DNA from: an uncultured Oscillospiraceae bacterium
GTDB taxonomy: Bacteria > Bacillota > Clostridia > Oscillospirales > Oscillospiraceae
Direction of reading: 5' to 3'
Assembly: GCA_902497145.1 (NCBI GenBank)
Contig: CABVDR010000029.1
Span: forward strand, 1-32,356
DNA length: 32,356 nucleotides
Shown piece after piece: positions 24,234-31,989 of this stretch (position 1 is the stretch's first letter; each line of letters starts with the position of its first letter). The notes below the pieces were generated by a model that was not told where the DNA came from, ran no database searches, and saw only the letters and a program-made list of their open reading frames with translations. Both the position numbers and the translations under genes were made by a program.

Positions 24234-24505
24234 AGATTAGCCTCCTTTCCCGGCCTACATAAGAGAGTGCCGGGAAGAGGGCAGGCGGTTTTATTCTTGC
24301 AAAAAATATGCCCTGTGCTGAGTATCACGTACCTTCTGCCGCAAGCCGAAACGGTGCTTTTTAACATATTATACTCACATTTTTGGGTGTGTTCAACATA
24401 TCTTCCAGAATCTTGATGCCTTTCATTGTTTAAATCGCCCTTATTCTGCTGAGGTAAGCCACAGCCAGAGCATGTGCCCTCGTTTTGGACGCAAAAAACC
24501 GGGCC
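24234..24505 (-). other. Leader and intergenic region upstream of the sigma operon
   Basis: Holds promoter copy C (24266-24293), an A/T-rich stretch upstream of it, and the weak terminator of the transglutaminase-like gene near 24487-24520. No other gene or structure was seen. Confidence 0.5.
24266..24293 (-). promoter_or_regulatory. ECF-type promoter, copy C (sigma-factor operon, autoregulatory)
   Basis: Minus-strand TAAAACC (24287-24293), 14 bases, CGGCACT (24266-24272). Transcription would start about 25 bases before the small ORF at 24233 and about 130 before the sigma GTG. Confidence 0.8.
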
Positions 24506-24520
24506 TTATTTTCCCGTTTG
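24487..24520 (-). terminator. Weak terminator after the transglutaminase-like SLH gene
   Basis: On the minus strand a short CGGG/CCCG stem, extended by AAA/TTT pairs around one bulge, overlaps the stop codon and runs into TTTTTT. Confidence 0.5.
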
Positions 24521-27367
24521 ATAAAGAATTTGAACCGTACAGATACCGGTACTGTAATTCTGGGTTACATGGAGGCTATAATCCTCCCCATAGACATAGT
24601 CATCAAAACCATATCCCTTCTGGGTCATCTGCTCCACCGCGTCTTTTGCCGGGTTATCGCCCCGGTCATTTGGTTGGAATTGAAACTGTACCGTGTCTTT
24701 CCCGCTGCGGATGGCTGCCTGGATTTGGGCCACACATTCCTCCACGGTGAACGTCTGGGGATTCAAATACTGGATCTGAATGGAAAAGGTATTTTTTGTT
24801 TCGTTGTGCCCGCCGCTGAGAAACTCATAGTCCACACCTGCCTCCCGGCCCCCGGGAGTCACGTGCCCGGCATTCCGCGCCCGGACGTATGCCTGGAACG
24901 CATAGGCGGCGTTGTCATCCTGATTGGGATAATGTTTGAGCGCAAGGGTCATTTCAAACTCACCGTCGTCAATGGCCGCGTCGATCTGCTCCAGATAAGA
25001 TTGGATCTCCTCCTCGGCCCACTTTTGATTGACTACCTCCACACCACCGGATTGGGCCCTGACGTAATAATCGGTGTCATAGGCATAGCTGCCCACCCGG
25101 ACCTTCTCCTGTTTGATCGCTTTGCAGATGCTCTGGATGACCTGGTCGGAATAACCGGGGAGAGCAACCGTCGTGGTCTCCTGGTTCATGCTTGGCAGAA
25201 GCTGCGCCAGAGCCTGCTCCAGCTCCGCCTGGGCCTGCTGAACGAGAAGGTCTTCCTGTTCCTGCTGCTGGGCCTGCTGCTCTTTCTGTTCCTGCTGGAT
25301 GGCCTGGGCGGCGGCCACCAGGTCCTTCCGGTAAATCTCATAGCCATGGTGTTCCCGGTCATAGGAGATGCTCAGGTCGGGGTACTTTGCCCGCAGGTCG
25401 TCGGCCATGGCCTGGTACGCCTCCTGCAGGGTCAAGTTATCATAGGAGCTGTCCAGGGTGACATAGGCATACCGGGCACTCATCAGCTGCTCATAGGTAG
25501 CCTCTTCCCGCTCCGCCTGGGTCTGATAGGGGAGGGCGGCAATAAAGTCCTCGCAGATCTGCTGAATGACGGCAAACTTCTGCTGCTCCTTCTGCTGCTC
25601 CTGCTCCTGGGTGTCTGGCAGGCTGACGTTGTCGTACTTGGTGCTGGTGCACGCAATGGTGGTACCGTTCCATTTGGTGTGGCTGTGGCTACGCATATAG
25701 GCGTCGCTTTTCAGGAAGTAGTCATAGCGGACATAGCCCTGCTTGTCGGGGGCGGGGTCGTCCCAGGTGGTATCCACGTGGTACCACGCCCCGTCAATTT
25801 GAACCAGGTTCCAGGCGTGGCTGCCGTTGGCGTAGCCGCTGATTGTCTCGCAGGGGATCCCCGCCGCAGTCAGCAGCGCCTCATAGGCCTTGGCATATCC
25901 CGAGCACACCGCCACGCCGTCCAGCAGCGCCCCGCTGGCGGTATAGGAGGCGGCGGGGATGGTGTGGTTGCGGTAGTTGTCGTAGTCGTAGGCGCAGTGG
26001 AGCACCAGATAGTCGTGAAGGGTCTTGGCGATGTCGTAATCGCTCATGTCGGCGGTCACCACATCGGCTACGATTTCCTCCGCCTTTTGTACAGCCTCCT
26101 GGCTGGCGGGGGTATCCGTCCCATCAGAGATGTAATAGATGACGCCGATGGTCTTGGCCTGCCGGCCCTCCGGCTCCAGGCAGCTCACCACCGAGATGCG
26201 GTAGGGGTTCTTTCCGTCGATATCCGCAATCTCCCGGGCAGCGGCCAGCAGCTGGGAGGACTCAATATGGTAGGGGGCGACATCAATGTGCGTGTTTCCC
26301 TCCACAAAGCCGTTGACAATGGCAGCTTTGGCCGCCTCCAGGTCCGTGAGGGAGACCACGTCGGATCCGGCAGTCTCCTCCTCCGTGCTTCCGGCGCTCA
26401 CACCGTCTGAACACTGCTTCCAAATGCAATAGACCACATCGGACCGGGGGCAGACCGCCTTGGCCGAGAAATTCAGCCCGTCTGTGAGGCCGCTGCTGCT
26501 GGCCCAGTTGACCGCCGCCTGAGACCAGTCGCTGCCTGGCTCACTCTCCCCGGCAGCCTTACAGAGGAAGGTAAAGATCTGATCATAGGCCAGAGGCACA
26601 TCCGGGCCAAACTGGTTGGCGCCGATCCCCGCTGTGATGCCCTTTTCCACCGCCCAGAGCACCGGCTTATAGAAGTAGTCGCTGCTGGACACGTCGGTGA
26701 AGGGGGAGGCGAAACCGACAGGCTCCGGCGAGCCGGCGGCCCGCCACAGGAAGGTCACCGCCTGGCCCCGGGTCACGGCGGCGGCAGGGGAGAAGGTGGT
26801 GGCGCTGGTGCCGCCGGTGACCCCCTCCTCCAGAGCCCAGGCCACCGCGTCGGCGTAATAGTCGGTGGCCCGCACATCAGTCATCCCCTGGAAGGGAACC
26901 CCGTGGGTTGTGCCTGCGCTGGCCAGGTTGGTCCCAAAGGCCCGGTCCAGCTCATACAGCAGCTCCTGCCCGTTTACCGTGTCCGCTTTCCCGTCCCGGG
27001 TGTCGTACTGGGCGAGAAAGGTGTAGCCATAGGGATAGGTGGCGCTATTGGTCACTGAGCATTTGTAGTAAAAGTCTACCACCAGGTTCGCGGGAATGAC
27101 CATGCCGTCCAGTTTCAGCATCATCTCCTTCAGGGTGGGGGTGTAGGTGGCCCCGCCGTAAACCAGCACGTTGCCCTGAGAGGGCCAGTGGAACACGGCA
27201 GAGTTGCGCACGTTGCTGAAGTCGATCATGGCGTCATAGGGGTCCAGATTCAGTTCCTTCCCCTGGGTGCCGTTCAGCTCCACCCCGCCTGCCGCCCAAG
27301 CTGGCATAATTCCTGCCAGTAAGAGTACGACCAGCAGCACAGCGGCCTTTTGGATCCATCGTTTCAT
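24506..27367 (-). CDS. SLH surface protein with transglutaminase-like domain and repeated C-terminal units
   Basis: A 953-residue exported protein. Signal peptide 1-26 (MPAWA cleavage), an N-terminal domain (30-155) of unknown fold, three SLH domains (about 160-320), a transglutaminase-like domain (about 440-560) with the catalytic set C488 in VAVCSGYA, H517 in GSHAWN and D532 in HVDTTWDDP, then a Gln/Glu-rich coiled coil and about four degenerate alpha/beta units to the end. Related bacterial domains act as peptidases, cross-linkers or cyclases. SLH domains in the middle rather than at an end are unusual. GGGAGGAG precedes the ATG; promoter copy D lies 55 bases upstream. Substrate unknown; probably cell-wall or surface protein processing. 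Confidence 0.9.
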   Translation of the reverse strand: MKRWIQKAAVLLVVLLLAGIMPAWAAGGVELNGTQGKELNLDPYDAMIDFSNVRNSAVFHWPSQGNVLVYGGATYTPTLKEMMLKLDGMVIPANLVVDFYYKCSVTNSATYPYGYTFLAQYDTRDGKADTVNGQELLYELDRAFGTNLASAGTTHGVPFQGMTDVRATDYYADAVAWALEEGVTGGTSATTFSPAAAVTRGQAVTFLWRAAGSPEPVGFASPFTDVSSSDYFYKPVLWAVEKGITAGIGANQFGPDVPLAYDQIFTFLCKAAGESEPGSDWSQAAVNWASSSGLTDGLNFSAKAVCPRSDVVYCIWKQCSDGVSAGSTEEETAGSDVVSLTDLEAAKAAIVNGFVEGNTHIDVAPYHIESSQLLAAAREIADIDGKNPYRISVVSCLEPEGRQAKTIGVIYYISDGTDTPASQEAVQKAEEIVADVVTADMSDYDIAKTLHDYLVLHCAYDYDNYRNHTIPAASYTASGALLDGVAVCSGYAKAYEALLTAAGIPCETISGYANGSHAWNLVQIDGAWYHVDTTWDDPAPDKQGYVRYDYFLKSDAYMRSHSHTKWNGTTIACTSTKYDNVSLPDTQEQEQQKEQQKFAVIQQICEDFIAALPYQTQAEREEATYEQLMSARYAYVTLDSSYDNLTLQEAYQAMADDLRAKYPDLSISYDREHHGYEIYRKDLVAAAQAIQQEQKEQQAQQQEQEDLLVQQAQAELEQALAQLLPSMNQETTTVALPGYSDQVIQSICKAIKQEKVRVGSYAYDTDYYVRAQSGGVEVVNQKWAEEEIQSYLEQIDAAIDDGEFEMTLALKHYPNQDDNAAYAFQAYVRARNAGHVTPGGREAGVDYEFLSGGHNETKNTFSIQIQYLNPQTFTVEECVAQIQAAIRSGKDTVQFQFQPNDRGDNPAKDAVEQMTQKGYGFDDYVYGEDYSLHVTQNYSTGICTVQILYQTGK
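26775..26824. repeat. SLH-block duplicate, copy 2 (pairs with 19839-19888)
   Basis: Fifty bases identical to the copy in the LRR-SLH gene, inside a longer block of high similarity encoding the SLH domains. Confidence 0.85.
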
Positions 27368-27421
27368 AAAACATACTCCTCCCTTTATCCATTTTCAGGT
27401 TTTTCCTGCTTACATTAAGAG

Positions 27422-27449
27422 AGTGCCGAAAACAAGGCTCCCGGTTTTA
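27422..27449 (-). promoter_or_regulatory. ECF-type promoter, copy D (transglutaminase-like SLH protein)
   Basis: Minus-strand TAAAACC (27443-27449), 14 bases, CGGCACT (27422-27428). An A/T-rich run lies just upstream, as expected for an UP-like element. Confidence 0.8.
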
Positions 27450-27532
27450 GAAATAAAAAAAATTTTTGGAGAAGCGCTGCCCCCTTTTCCGGTTTTAGTT
27501 TCCGGCCGTCTGTTCCTTCTGGATTGCCCAGC

Positions 27533-27560
27533 TTGACATGCTGACCTGCGTTGCTATAAT
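27533..27560 (+). promoter_or_regulatory. Consensus sigma-A promoter of the retron
   Basis: Perfect TTGACA (27533-27538) and perfect TATAAT (27555-27560) with a 16-base spacer. Transcription should start near 27567, about 230 bases before the reverse transcriptase, leaving room for the retron RNA. Confidence 0.85.
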
Positions 27561-27566
27561 TGAGAG

Positions 27567-27780
27567 TACAGTGCGCGCACGCTGTATTCCGGTCATACAG
27601 GACAATAGTCTCTGACCTGGATTGGTCCCCGGCCGCGAGTCGCTGCCGGGCTGCAACATGCTGTCGTATTCACTGCGCTCCGGCGAACCATCCAGCGGTA
27701 TTACTGCACACAGGGTGTGCTCCAAAATACCGCAGGACGGTTCCCCATACACATTGGTACTGTCCTGTTGACGGAATAAA
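27567..27780 (+). ncRNA. Retron ncRNA (msr-msd)
   Basis: Template and primer RNA for the reverse transcriptase just downstream. The a1/a2 ends pair over 18 bp with two single-base bulges: TATTCC, GTCA and ACAGGACA (27585-27604) with their complements at 27761-27778. After a1 comes ATAG, a candidate for the priming G (27608). Two msr hairpins follow: 27614-27627 (4 bp) and 27628-27650 (CCCGGC and GCG arms with one mismatch). The msd is one long hairpin, 27685-27743: five outer, three middle, eight (GCGGTATT) and six inner pairs (GCACAC), three-base loop. This is the standard retron layout; exact RNA ends and the branch point are inferred. Confidence 0.85.
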
Positions 27781-27796
27781 AAGGGGGGGAGAGGTC

Positions 27797-28723
27797 TTGA
27801 TTGTCTATCGGGAACTCTCCTCTCTTGCGCGCGATCTGGGGTTTGAGGCAAAAACGCTTTATGCGGTCAGCAATTCCCTGGAAAAGCACTACCGCCAGGT
27901 ATGCCTTCCCAAAAAGGACGGCGGTGTTCGGACCCTTTCGGTGCCCGACCCTCTGCTCAAAGCCATCCAGCGGCGCATCACCCAGGTTCTCCTGGTCCAC
28001 ATGCCCGTCTCTTCGTATGCCACCGCCTACCGCTACGGCGGGAGCACCTGCCGCAATGCCGCCCCTCACGTGAGGCAGCCCGTGGTATTAAAGCTGGATA
28101 TCCAGCACTTCTTTGACAGTATTCTCTACTCCTCCGTGAAAGAACGGGTGTTCCCCCCAAACATTTACGCGGAGCCGCTGCGGGTCTTGCTGTCCATGCT
28201 GTGTTATCATGGCCAGTCCCTGCCCCAGGGCGCCCCCAGCTCACCGGCCATCACCAACATTCTCCTGTCTGACTTTGACCAGGAGGTGGGTGCCTGGTGT
28301 GCCGGCCGGCAAATCCGGTATACACGCTACTGCGATGACATGACCTTCTCCGGCCAGTTTACTCCCCAGGACGTCATTGCCTTTGTACAGGACCGGCTGA
28401 GGCCTCTGGGCCTCTTTCTCAACGGGAAAAAGACCCAGGTGCTTTCTTCCGGGCAGCGGCAGGTGGTCACCGGCCTTGTGGTGAATGAAAAACTGGGGGT
28501 ACCATCCCACGATCTGCGCGCTCTGCGGCAGGAGATCTACTATTGCCGCAAGTACGGGGTGTCCAGCCACATGGCCCGCTTGGGCATTTCGGAACCAGAG
28601 GAACACTATTTGATGCGGCTTATGGGCAAGGTAAACTATGTACTGCAGGTTACGCCGGACAAGGGGGAATTTCGGCAAGCACGTGCCTGGCTGATGGATG
28701 CCATGGCGCATCATAAAGAGTAG
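27797..28723 (+). CDS. Retron reverse transcriptase
   Basis: A 308-residue RT that makes msDNA from the upstream RNA. Motifs: LPKKDGGVRTLSVPD (RT1), retron-specific NAAPH at 87-91 (NAxxH), LKLDIQHFFDSI with catalytic D101, LPQGAPSSPAITN (RT4), YCDD with D180 and D181, LNGKKT, and VVTGLVVN at 223-230 (the VTG motif of retron RTs). It lacks the maturase and endonuclease domains of group II intron enzymes. The frame is open back to 27560, but that would overlap the ncRNA; the TTG at 27797 follows GGGGGGA by six bases and is chosen. No effector is fused or downstream on the same strand; the nearest gene is the convergent STAND NTPase. Confidence 0.92.
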   Translation: MIVYRELSSLARDLGFEAKTLYAVSNSLEKHYRQVCLPKKDGGVRTLSVPDPLLKAIQRRITQVLLVHMPVSSYATAYRYGGSTCRNAAPHVRQPVVLKLDIQHFFDSILYSSVKERVFPPNIYAEPLRVLLSMLCYHGQSLPQGAPSSPAITNILLSDFDQEVGAWCAGRQIRYTRYCDDMTFSGQFTPQDVIAFVQDRLRPLGLFLNGKKTQVLSSGQRQVVTGLVVNEKLGVPSHDLRALRQEIYYCRKYGVSSHMARLGISEPEEHYLMRLMGKVNYVLQVTPDKGEFRQARAWLMDAMAHHKE

Positions 28724-28727
28724 AAAA

Positions 28728-28772
28728 CAGGCGCCCCGGACACAGAGGAAGCTCCTCTGGCCGGTGCGCCTG
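28728..28772. other. Long imperfect hairpin directly after the retron RT
   Basis: CAGGCGC at the base pairs with GCGCCTG; inner arms include CCGG and a perfect CAGAGGA/TCCTCTG with a three-base loop. It has no T run and begins four bases after the stop codon. Possible RNA stabiliser or remnant of a mobile element end. Confidence 0.55.
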
Positions 28773-28826
28773 AAGCTATTTACAGACTCGCTGCCCGGCA
28801 GCGGCCGCTTTTGCCCCACTGAAGTA

Positions 28827-28864
28827 AATTAGGACCAGCAGTTTTCTGCCGGTCCTAATTTTTT
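28827..28864 (+). terminator. Terminator between the convergent RT and STAND genes
   Basis: A 15-base stem (28827-28841 with 28846-28860, one mismatch) and a TTTT loop, followed by TTTT on the plus strand. On the minus strand it is followed by AATTTAC, so it serves the RT better than the STAND gene. Confidence 0.85.
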
Positions 28865-31497
28865 CATTCTTGTTTGATTTCTTTTGCTTTCCCGCGCAAT
28901 TCCTCACGCTTCTGGATCGCCCCTTGGGTGTATTTATGTTCCGGCCCCAAGACATTTTCCCGAATGGATATCACAACATTTAACGTTTCAATCGCCTTTT
29001 CAATATCTCCTGTCTTTTCATACCACTGACTCAGGCTAAACAGGGACCAGGCGTAATCGGGATGATTTTCTCCCAAAAGCTCTTTTCGGATGTCGAGTGA
29101 GCAATCAATCAACCTCTTTGCTTCTTCATAATAATCCTCTCCCAGCTCCAGATTATCATTTCCCAGCTGGGCGTATGAAGCGGCAATATCTGTTTTCTTA
29201 AGCTTGCAATTTTCCCGCAGTTCAAGGGCTTCTCGATGCTTTTTGGCCGCATTTTTATAATCTTTTAAGCGATGAAAGGCCGTGCCGATATTGTGGTGGG
29301 AATACGCCAGCTCGTTTGGCTCCGCCTTGTACTTCAGCCGAAGCGCCAGAGCCTCCTCATAGAATTTCTTGGCCTGCTTATATTCCTCTTCCTTCCGCTT
29401 GGGATCTTCCTTTGTTGCGTCGCCCAAGTTTAGATGCACCACACCTATGGCATTCTTCGCCTCCGCAATTTTCAAGAAAAGCTCCCTGTCTTCCATGCCA
29501 GGCTCAGAGTAGTTTTGGAAAATATTTATGGCAGCGTTATCATACTCCAACGCAAGGTCATACTCTGAAGCCTTACGGTATACCTCCCCCAGCTTGCGGT
29601 AGCATTCCGCTTTTTCAATCGTATTGTCCTTCTGATAGCCGGCAGCAAGCTCAAACTGCTTTATTGCATCCTTGTATTTTGCCAGCCGCTGATACAGTTC
29701 ACCAATCTCGGTATACAGGTCGCTTTTGCACGCAGAATCAAAGACATCTTCAGCCGCCCCTTTCTGTACCTCCAAAGCCTGAAGATTTATATCCAAGGCC
29801 GACTGATATTGATAGTTTTGGCTGCAAAACTGCGCCATCGTACGCAAATTGTTCCATTCTTCAACCGAATACTCCGGGTCGGAAAAGTCCAGCTCATGGG
29901 CAATATTCTCCGCCAGCTTACAAAGCTCTCCTCCCTTTACCCATTCTGGTTTCTCCTTTAGAAAGCGGCATAACGCCTCAATAAAGGACCTGCAGTTCTT
30001 ATATGTGGGACACAGCTCTTTCTTTACGACTTCGCAGATAACCGGATGAAGGCGTGTGATGCTCTCGGCGTTTCTATCTTCACGAATTGCCCAGCTTCTT
30101 CCTTCCAGCTCTGCCAGGGCATTTTTGGATGTCAAAGAGCGAAACAGCTTGCGAGAGATTCCCTGCGTTGGGAGCAAAGACAGCTGTCGCAGGGTGGTTT
30201 TTTGCTCCTTGGGAAGGTCAATCTGAAATAAGATCTTACGTACAAAACGCCAAATGGTGTCCTGTCTCTGACCATCCTTTTGTACGGTCACCTCCGGCAG
30301 GTCCGCATCCTCTCCGCTTCTCAAACACTCCAGCATCTCGCGAAAGGTAAAATCGCCCTCATAAATACTTTTTGCGCTCAGTTCGATCAAAAGGGTGTGC
30401 CCTTCCACGCAGCGAAGGATATCCCGCGCGTATGCTTTGTCTTGCTCCTCCAGTTTCCACCCAAGATGGTATTCAAAAAGCGCAAGCTGTTCTGCCTCGG
30501 GAAGGGCCGTAACGGGAAGGGGCATGAGACTGGCAAACTCTTTTGTCAACCGGGTGGTTATGATCATATGAAGGCCGGTATCCCTTAAAAAATCCAAAAG
30601 GGGCGTAATGCCTGAACTTCCATCCTCCAAGGGGGCCCAGGGCTCATCAAAATTATCCAGGATCAGGAGGGTGTGCTCGTCCATATTTTTCAAGAGTCTG
30701 AGCCGGTTTTCAAACCGAGGGCCCTCCTCCTTTAATTCCTGCTCATTTAAATGGTCGAATTCCAACGATAGAATTAATTTCTGAAACGAACTGCCTGCAG
30801 AAACCGAAATTCGCTGCTGCTGCGCGTAATCCTCTTTATGCCGGACTGCATATTCTTCCGAGAGATAAGTCTTTCCGATCCCTCCCAAACCGCTCAGCAC
30901 TACCACCCTGTTTTGGGCCAGGCGCTGCTCCATGTCCTTCAAAAGCTCTTCACGACCAAAGACTTTCCTGGCAAAAAAGTTCTGGCTGTGAAGCGTGGGG
31001 CGGGTTCTCTGTTGCACTTCCTGCTGTACACAGGCAGAGTTTCCGCGCTCTCCCGGCTCTTCTTTGCCCCTGCTCCGCTGCACCTCGTTTAGCCCTGCCT
31101 CCACCATCGCCCGGACAAACGTCTCATAGTCTCCGTTTACATGCTCAAACTCTGAAATATCTACCTCTTCCTGCGTCAAAAATTTTTTTAACTGGTTCAG
31201 CAGGACCTGAGGCTTTTCCTTGGGTTGATCGACTATACCTCGGAAAAATACATCATAAAATAATTCCGCATCCAACTGTTGTCCTTCGACCTGGGGCAAA
31301 AAACCATTTTGCTTGCCATTTATGATTCTGCTGACGGCAGAAGCATACGTCGATTTCATCTCCTCCCAATCGTCATTGGAATCTATTTTGATCCGCAGAA
31401 CTTTTTGGGCCATATCACGGGCTAAATTAACCTGCTTAAAGTGAAGGCACTTATTCAGATACTTAAAAATATCTCCCTGCCAGATTTTTCTCGCCAT
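28864..31497 (-). CDS. STAND NTPase (NB-ARC-like) with TPR sensor repeats
   Basis: An 877-residue cytoplasmic protein of the NLR-like STAND class. Residues 1-150 form an unrecognised N-terminal domain, the usual place of an effector. The NTPase region has GREELLKDME (181-190), P-loop GLGGIGKT (203-210), Walker B LLILDNFDE (277-285), sensor TTR (314-316) and an MHD-like RLHPVICEVV (482-491). The C-terminal part (about 530-870) carries TPR repeats including YKDAIKQFELAAGYQ and NHPDYAWSLFSLSQWYEKTGD. In this class repeats sense a trigger and the NTPase oligomerises to fire the effector; antiphage function is inferred. ATG 31497 follows AGGTGGGGG; the upstream open frame is rejected. It is visibly more AT-rich than the metabolic genes. 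Confidence 0.87.
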   Translation of the reverse strand: MARKIWQGDIFKYLNKCLHFKQVNLARDMAQKVLRIKIDSNDDWEEMKSTYASAVSRIINGKQNGFLPQVEGQQLDAELFYDVFFRGIVDQPKEKPQVLLNQLKKFLTQEEVDISEFEHVNGDYETFVRAMVEAGLNEVQRSRGKEEPGERGNSACVQQEVQQRTRPTLHSQNFFARKVFGREELLKDMEQRLAQNRVVVLSGLGGIGKTYLSEEYAVRHKEDYAQQQRISVSAGSSFQKLILSLEFDHLNEQELKEEGPRFENRLRLLKNMDEHTLLILDNFDEPWAPLEDGSSGITPLLDFLRDTGLHMIITTRLTKEFASLMPLPVTALPEAEQLALFEYHLGWKLEEQDKAYARDILRCVEGHTLLIELSAKSIYEGDFTFREMLECLRSGEDADLPEVTVQKDGQRQDTIWRFVRKILFQIDLPKEQKTTLRQLSLLPTQGISRKLFRSLTSKNALAELEGRSWAIREDRNAESITRLHPVICEVVKKELCPTYKNCRSFIEALCRFLKEKPEWVKGGELCKLAENIAHELDFSDPEYSVEEWNNLRTMAQFCSQNYQYQSALDINLQALEVQKGAAEDVFDSACKSDLYTEIGELYQRLAKYKDAIKQFELAAGYQKDNTIEKAECYRKLGEVYRKASEYDLALEYDNAAINIFQNYSEPGMEDRELFLKIAEAKNAIGVVHLNLGDATKEDPKRKEEEYKQAKKFYEEALALRLKYKAEPNELAYSHHNIGTAFHRLKDYKNAAKKHREALELRENCKLKKTDIAASYAQLGNDNLELGEDYYEEAKRLIDCSLDIRKELLGENHPDYAWSLFSLSQWYEKTGDIEKAIETLNVVISIRENVLGPEHKYTQGAIQKREELRGKAKEIKQE

Positions 31498-31530
31498 AGC
31501 TGTCCCCCACCTCTTTGTTTCTTTGACTCC

Positions 31531-31559
31531 AGTATAGCATGCAGCACTTTCTGCCACAA
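31531..31559 (-). promoter_or_regulatory. Candidate sigma-A promoter of the STAND gene
   Basis: Minus-strand TTGTGG (31554-31559), 17 bases, TATACT (31531-31536), about 35 bases before the start codon. Confidence 0.55.
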
Positions 31560-31596
31560 TGCAATATTGCAAAAATTGCCGCTGCAATCTCTGCAA
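31560..31596. repeat. Cluster of four TGCAA repeats and a palindrome upstream of the STAND promoter
   Basis: TGCAA starts at 31560, 31568, 31583 and 31592 in the same orientation. The first two form the perfect 12-base palindrome TGCAATATTGCA (31560-31571), adjacent to the -35 element. It may be a regulator binding array. Confidence 0.45.
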
Positions 31597-31689
31597 ATTC
31601 TGTCCATTTCTTTTCCTATTACCAAGGAATACAATTGAGTCAGAACAGAGATAAAGGAGCCTCACACAACCCCAGGTGACCGCGGCACG

Positions 31690-31717
31690 TTGGAGTTTCT
31701 GGGTCTGCATTTATCCT
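31690..31717 (+). promoter_or_regulatory. Possible promoter of the small peptide gene
   Basis: TTGGAG (31690-31695), 16 bases, TATCCT (31712-31717). A weak match, supported mainly by position. Confidence 0.35.
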
Positions 31718-31745
31718 GAATGAAATTAAAAAAGGAGCGTTCACA

Positions 31746-31928
31746 ATGTTTCTTCTTAGTACTATCCTTACCGGTGCATCTCTTGGCGGCATGATCGGCG
31801 GCGCTGTCGCCACATTGACAGGAGGCTGTGTTGCCACCGGAACTGCGGTGGGAACCGTTACCGGTGCTGGTGCCGGTTTAGCTGTGGGCGTGACGGAACT
31901 TGCCTCCAGCGCTCAGGAGGCATATTAA
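31746..31928 (+). CDS. Small hydrophobic glycine-zipper peptide
   Basis: A 60-residue peptide with AAGGAG eight bases before the ATG. Residues 8-50 are a run of Gly, Ala, Val and Thr with repeated GxxxG spacing (GASLGGMIGGAVATLTGG, then GTVTGAGAGLAVG) and a polar end ELASSAQEAY. Such glycine zippers occur in membrane-inserting peptides, bacteriocin-like peptides and small toxins, and can also mark Gly-zipper membrane proteins of unknown role. One Cys is present. No leader peptidase GG site is clear. It precedes the GIY-YIG gene by 61 bases in the same orientation, so the two may form a unit. Confidence 0.65.
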   Translation: MFLLSTILTGASLGGMIGGAVATLTGGCVATGTAVGTVTGAGAGLAVGVTELASSAQEAY

Positions 31929-31989
31929 TCCCCTCGCCTTGTCCCTTCCATCCATTTTCTTTTTGCTTGTTGAGAAAGGAGTTTTTTTC

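Noticed and set aside
22565..24235. A 556-codon open frame on the plus strand
   Set aside because: Low-complexity Gly/Arg/Ser antisense to the sigma-factor gene; no ribosome site or motif.
24485..26410. A 641-codon open frame on the plus strand
   Set aside because: Leu/Gly-rich antisense to the transglutaminase-like SLH gene; no recognisable domain.
27490..27499. Another CTAAAACCGG box near ECF promoter D
   Set aside because: No CGGCACT at the right distance, so not counted as a fifth promoter.
27560..27796. Extending the reverse transcriptase upstream to an earlier in-frame start
   Set aside because: The extension would run through the folded retron RNA, begins inside the -10 box and has no RT-like sequence; TTG at 27797 has the ribosome site.
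31498..31710. N-terminal extension of the STAND protein by 71 residues
   Set aside because: It would cover the predicted promoter, and the ATG at 31497 has a clear ribosome site.
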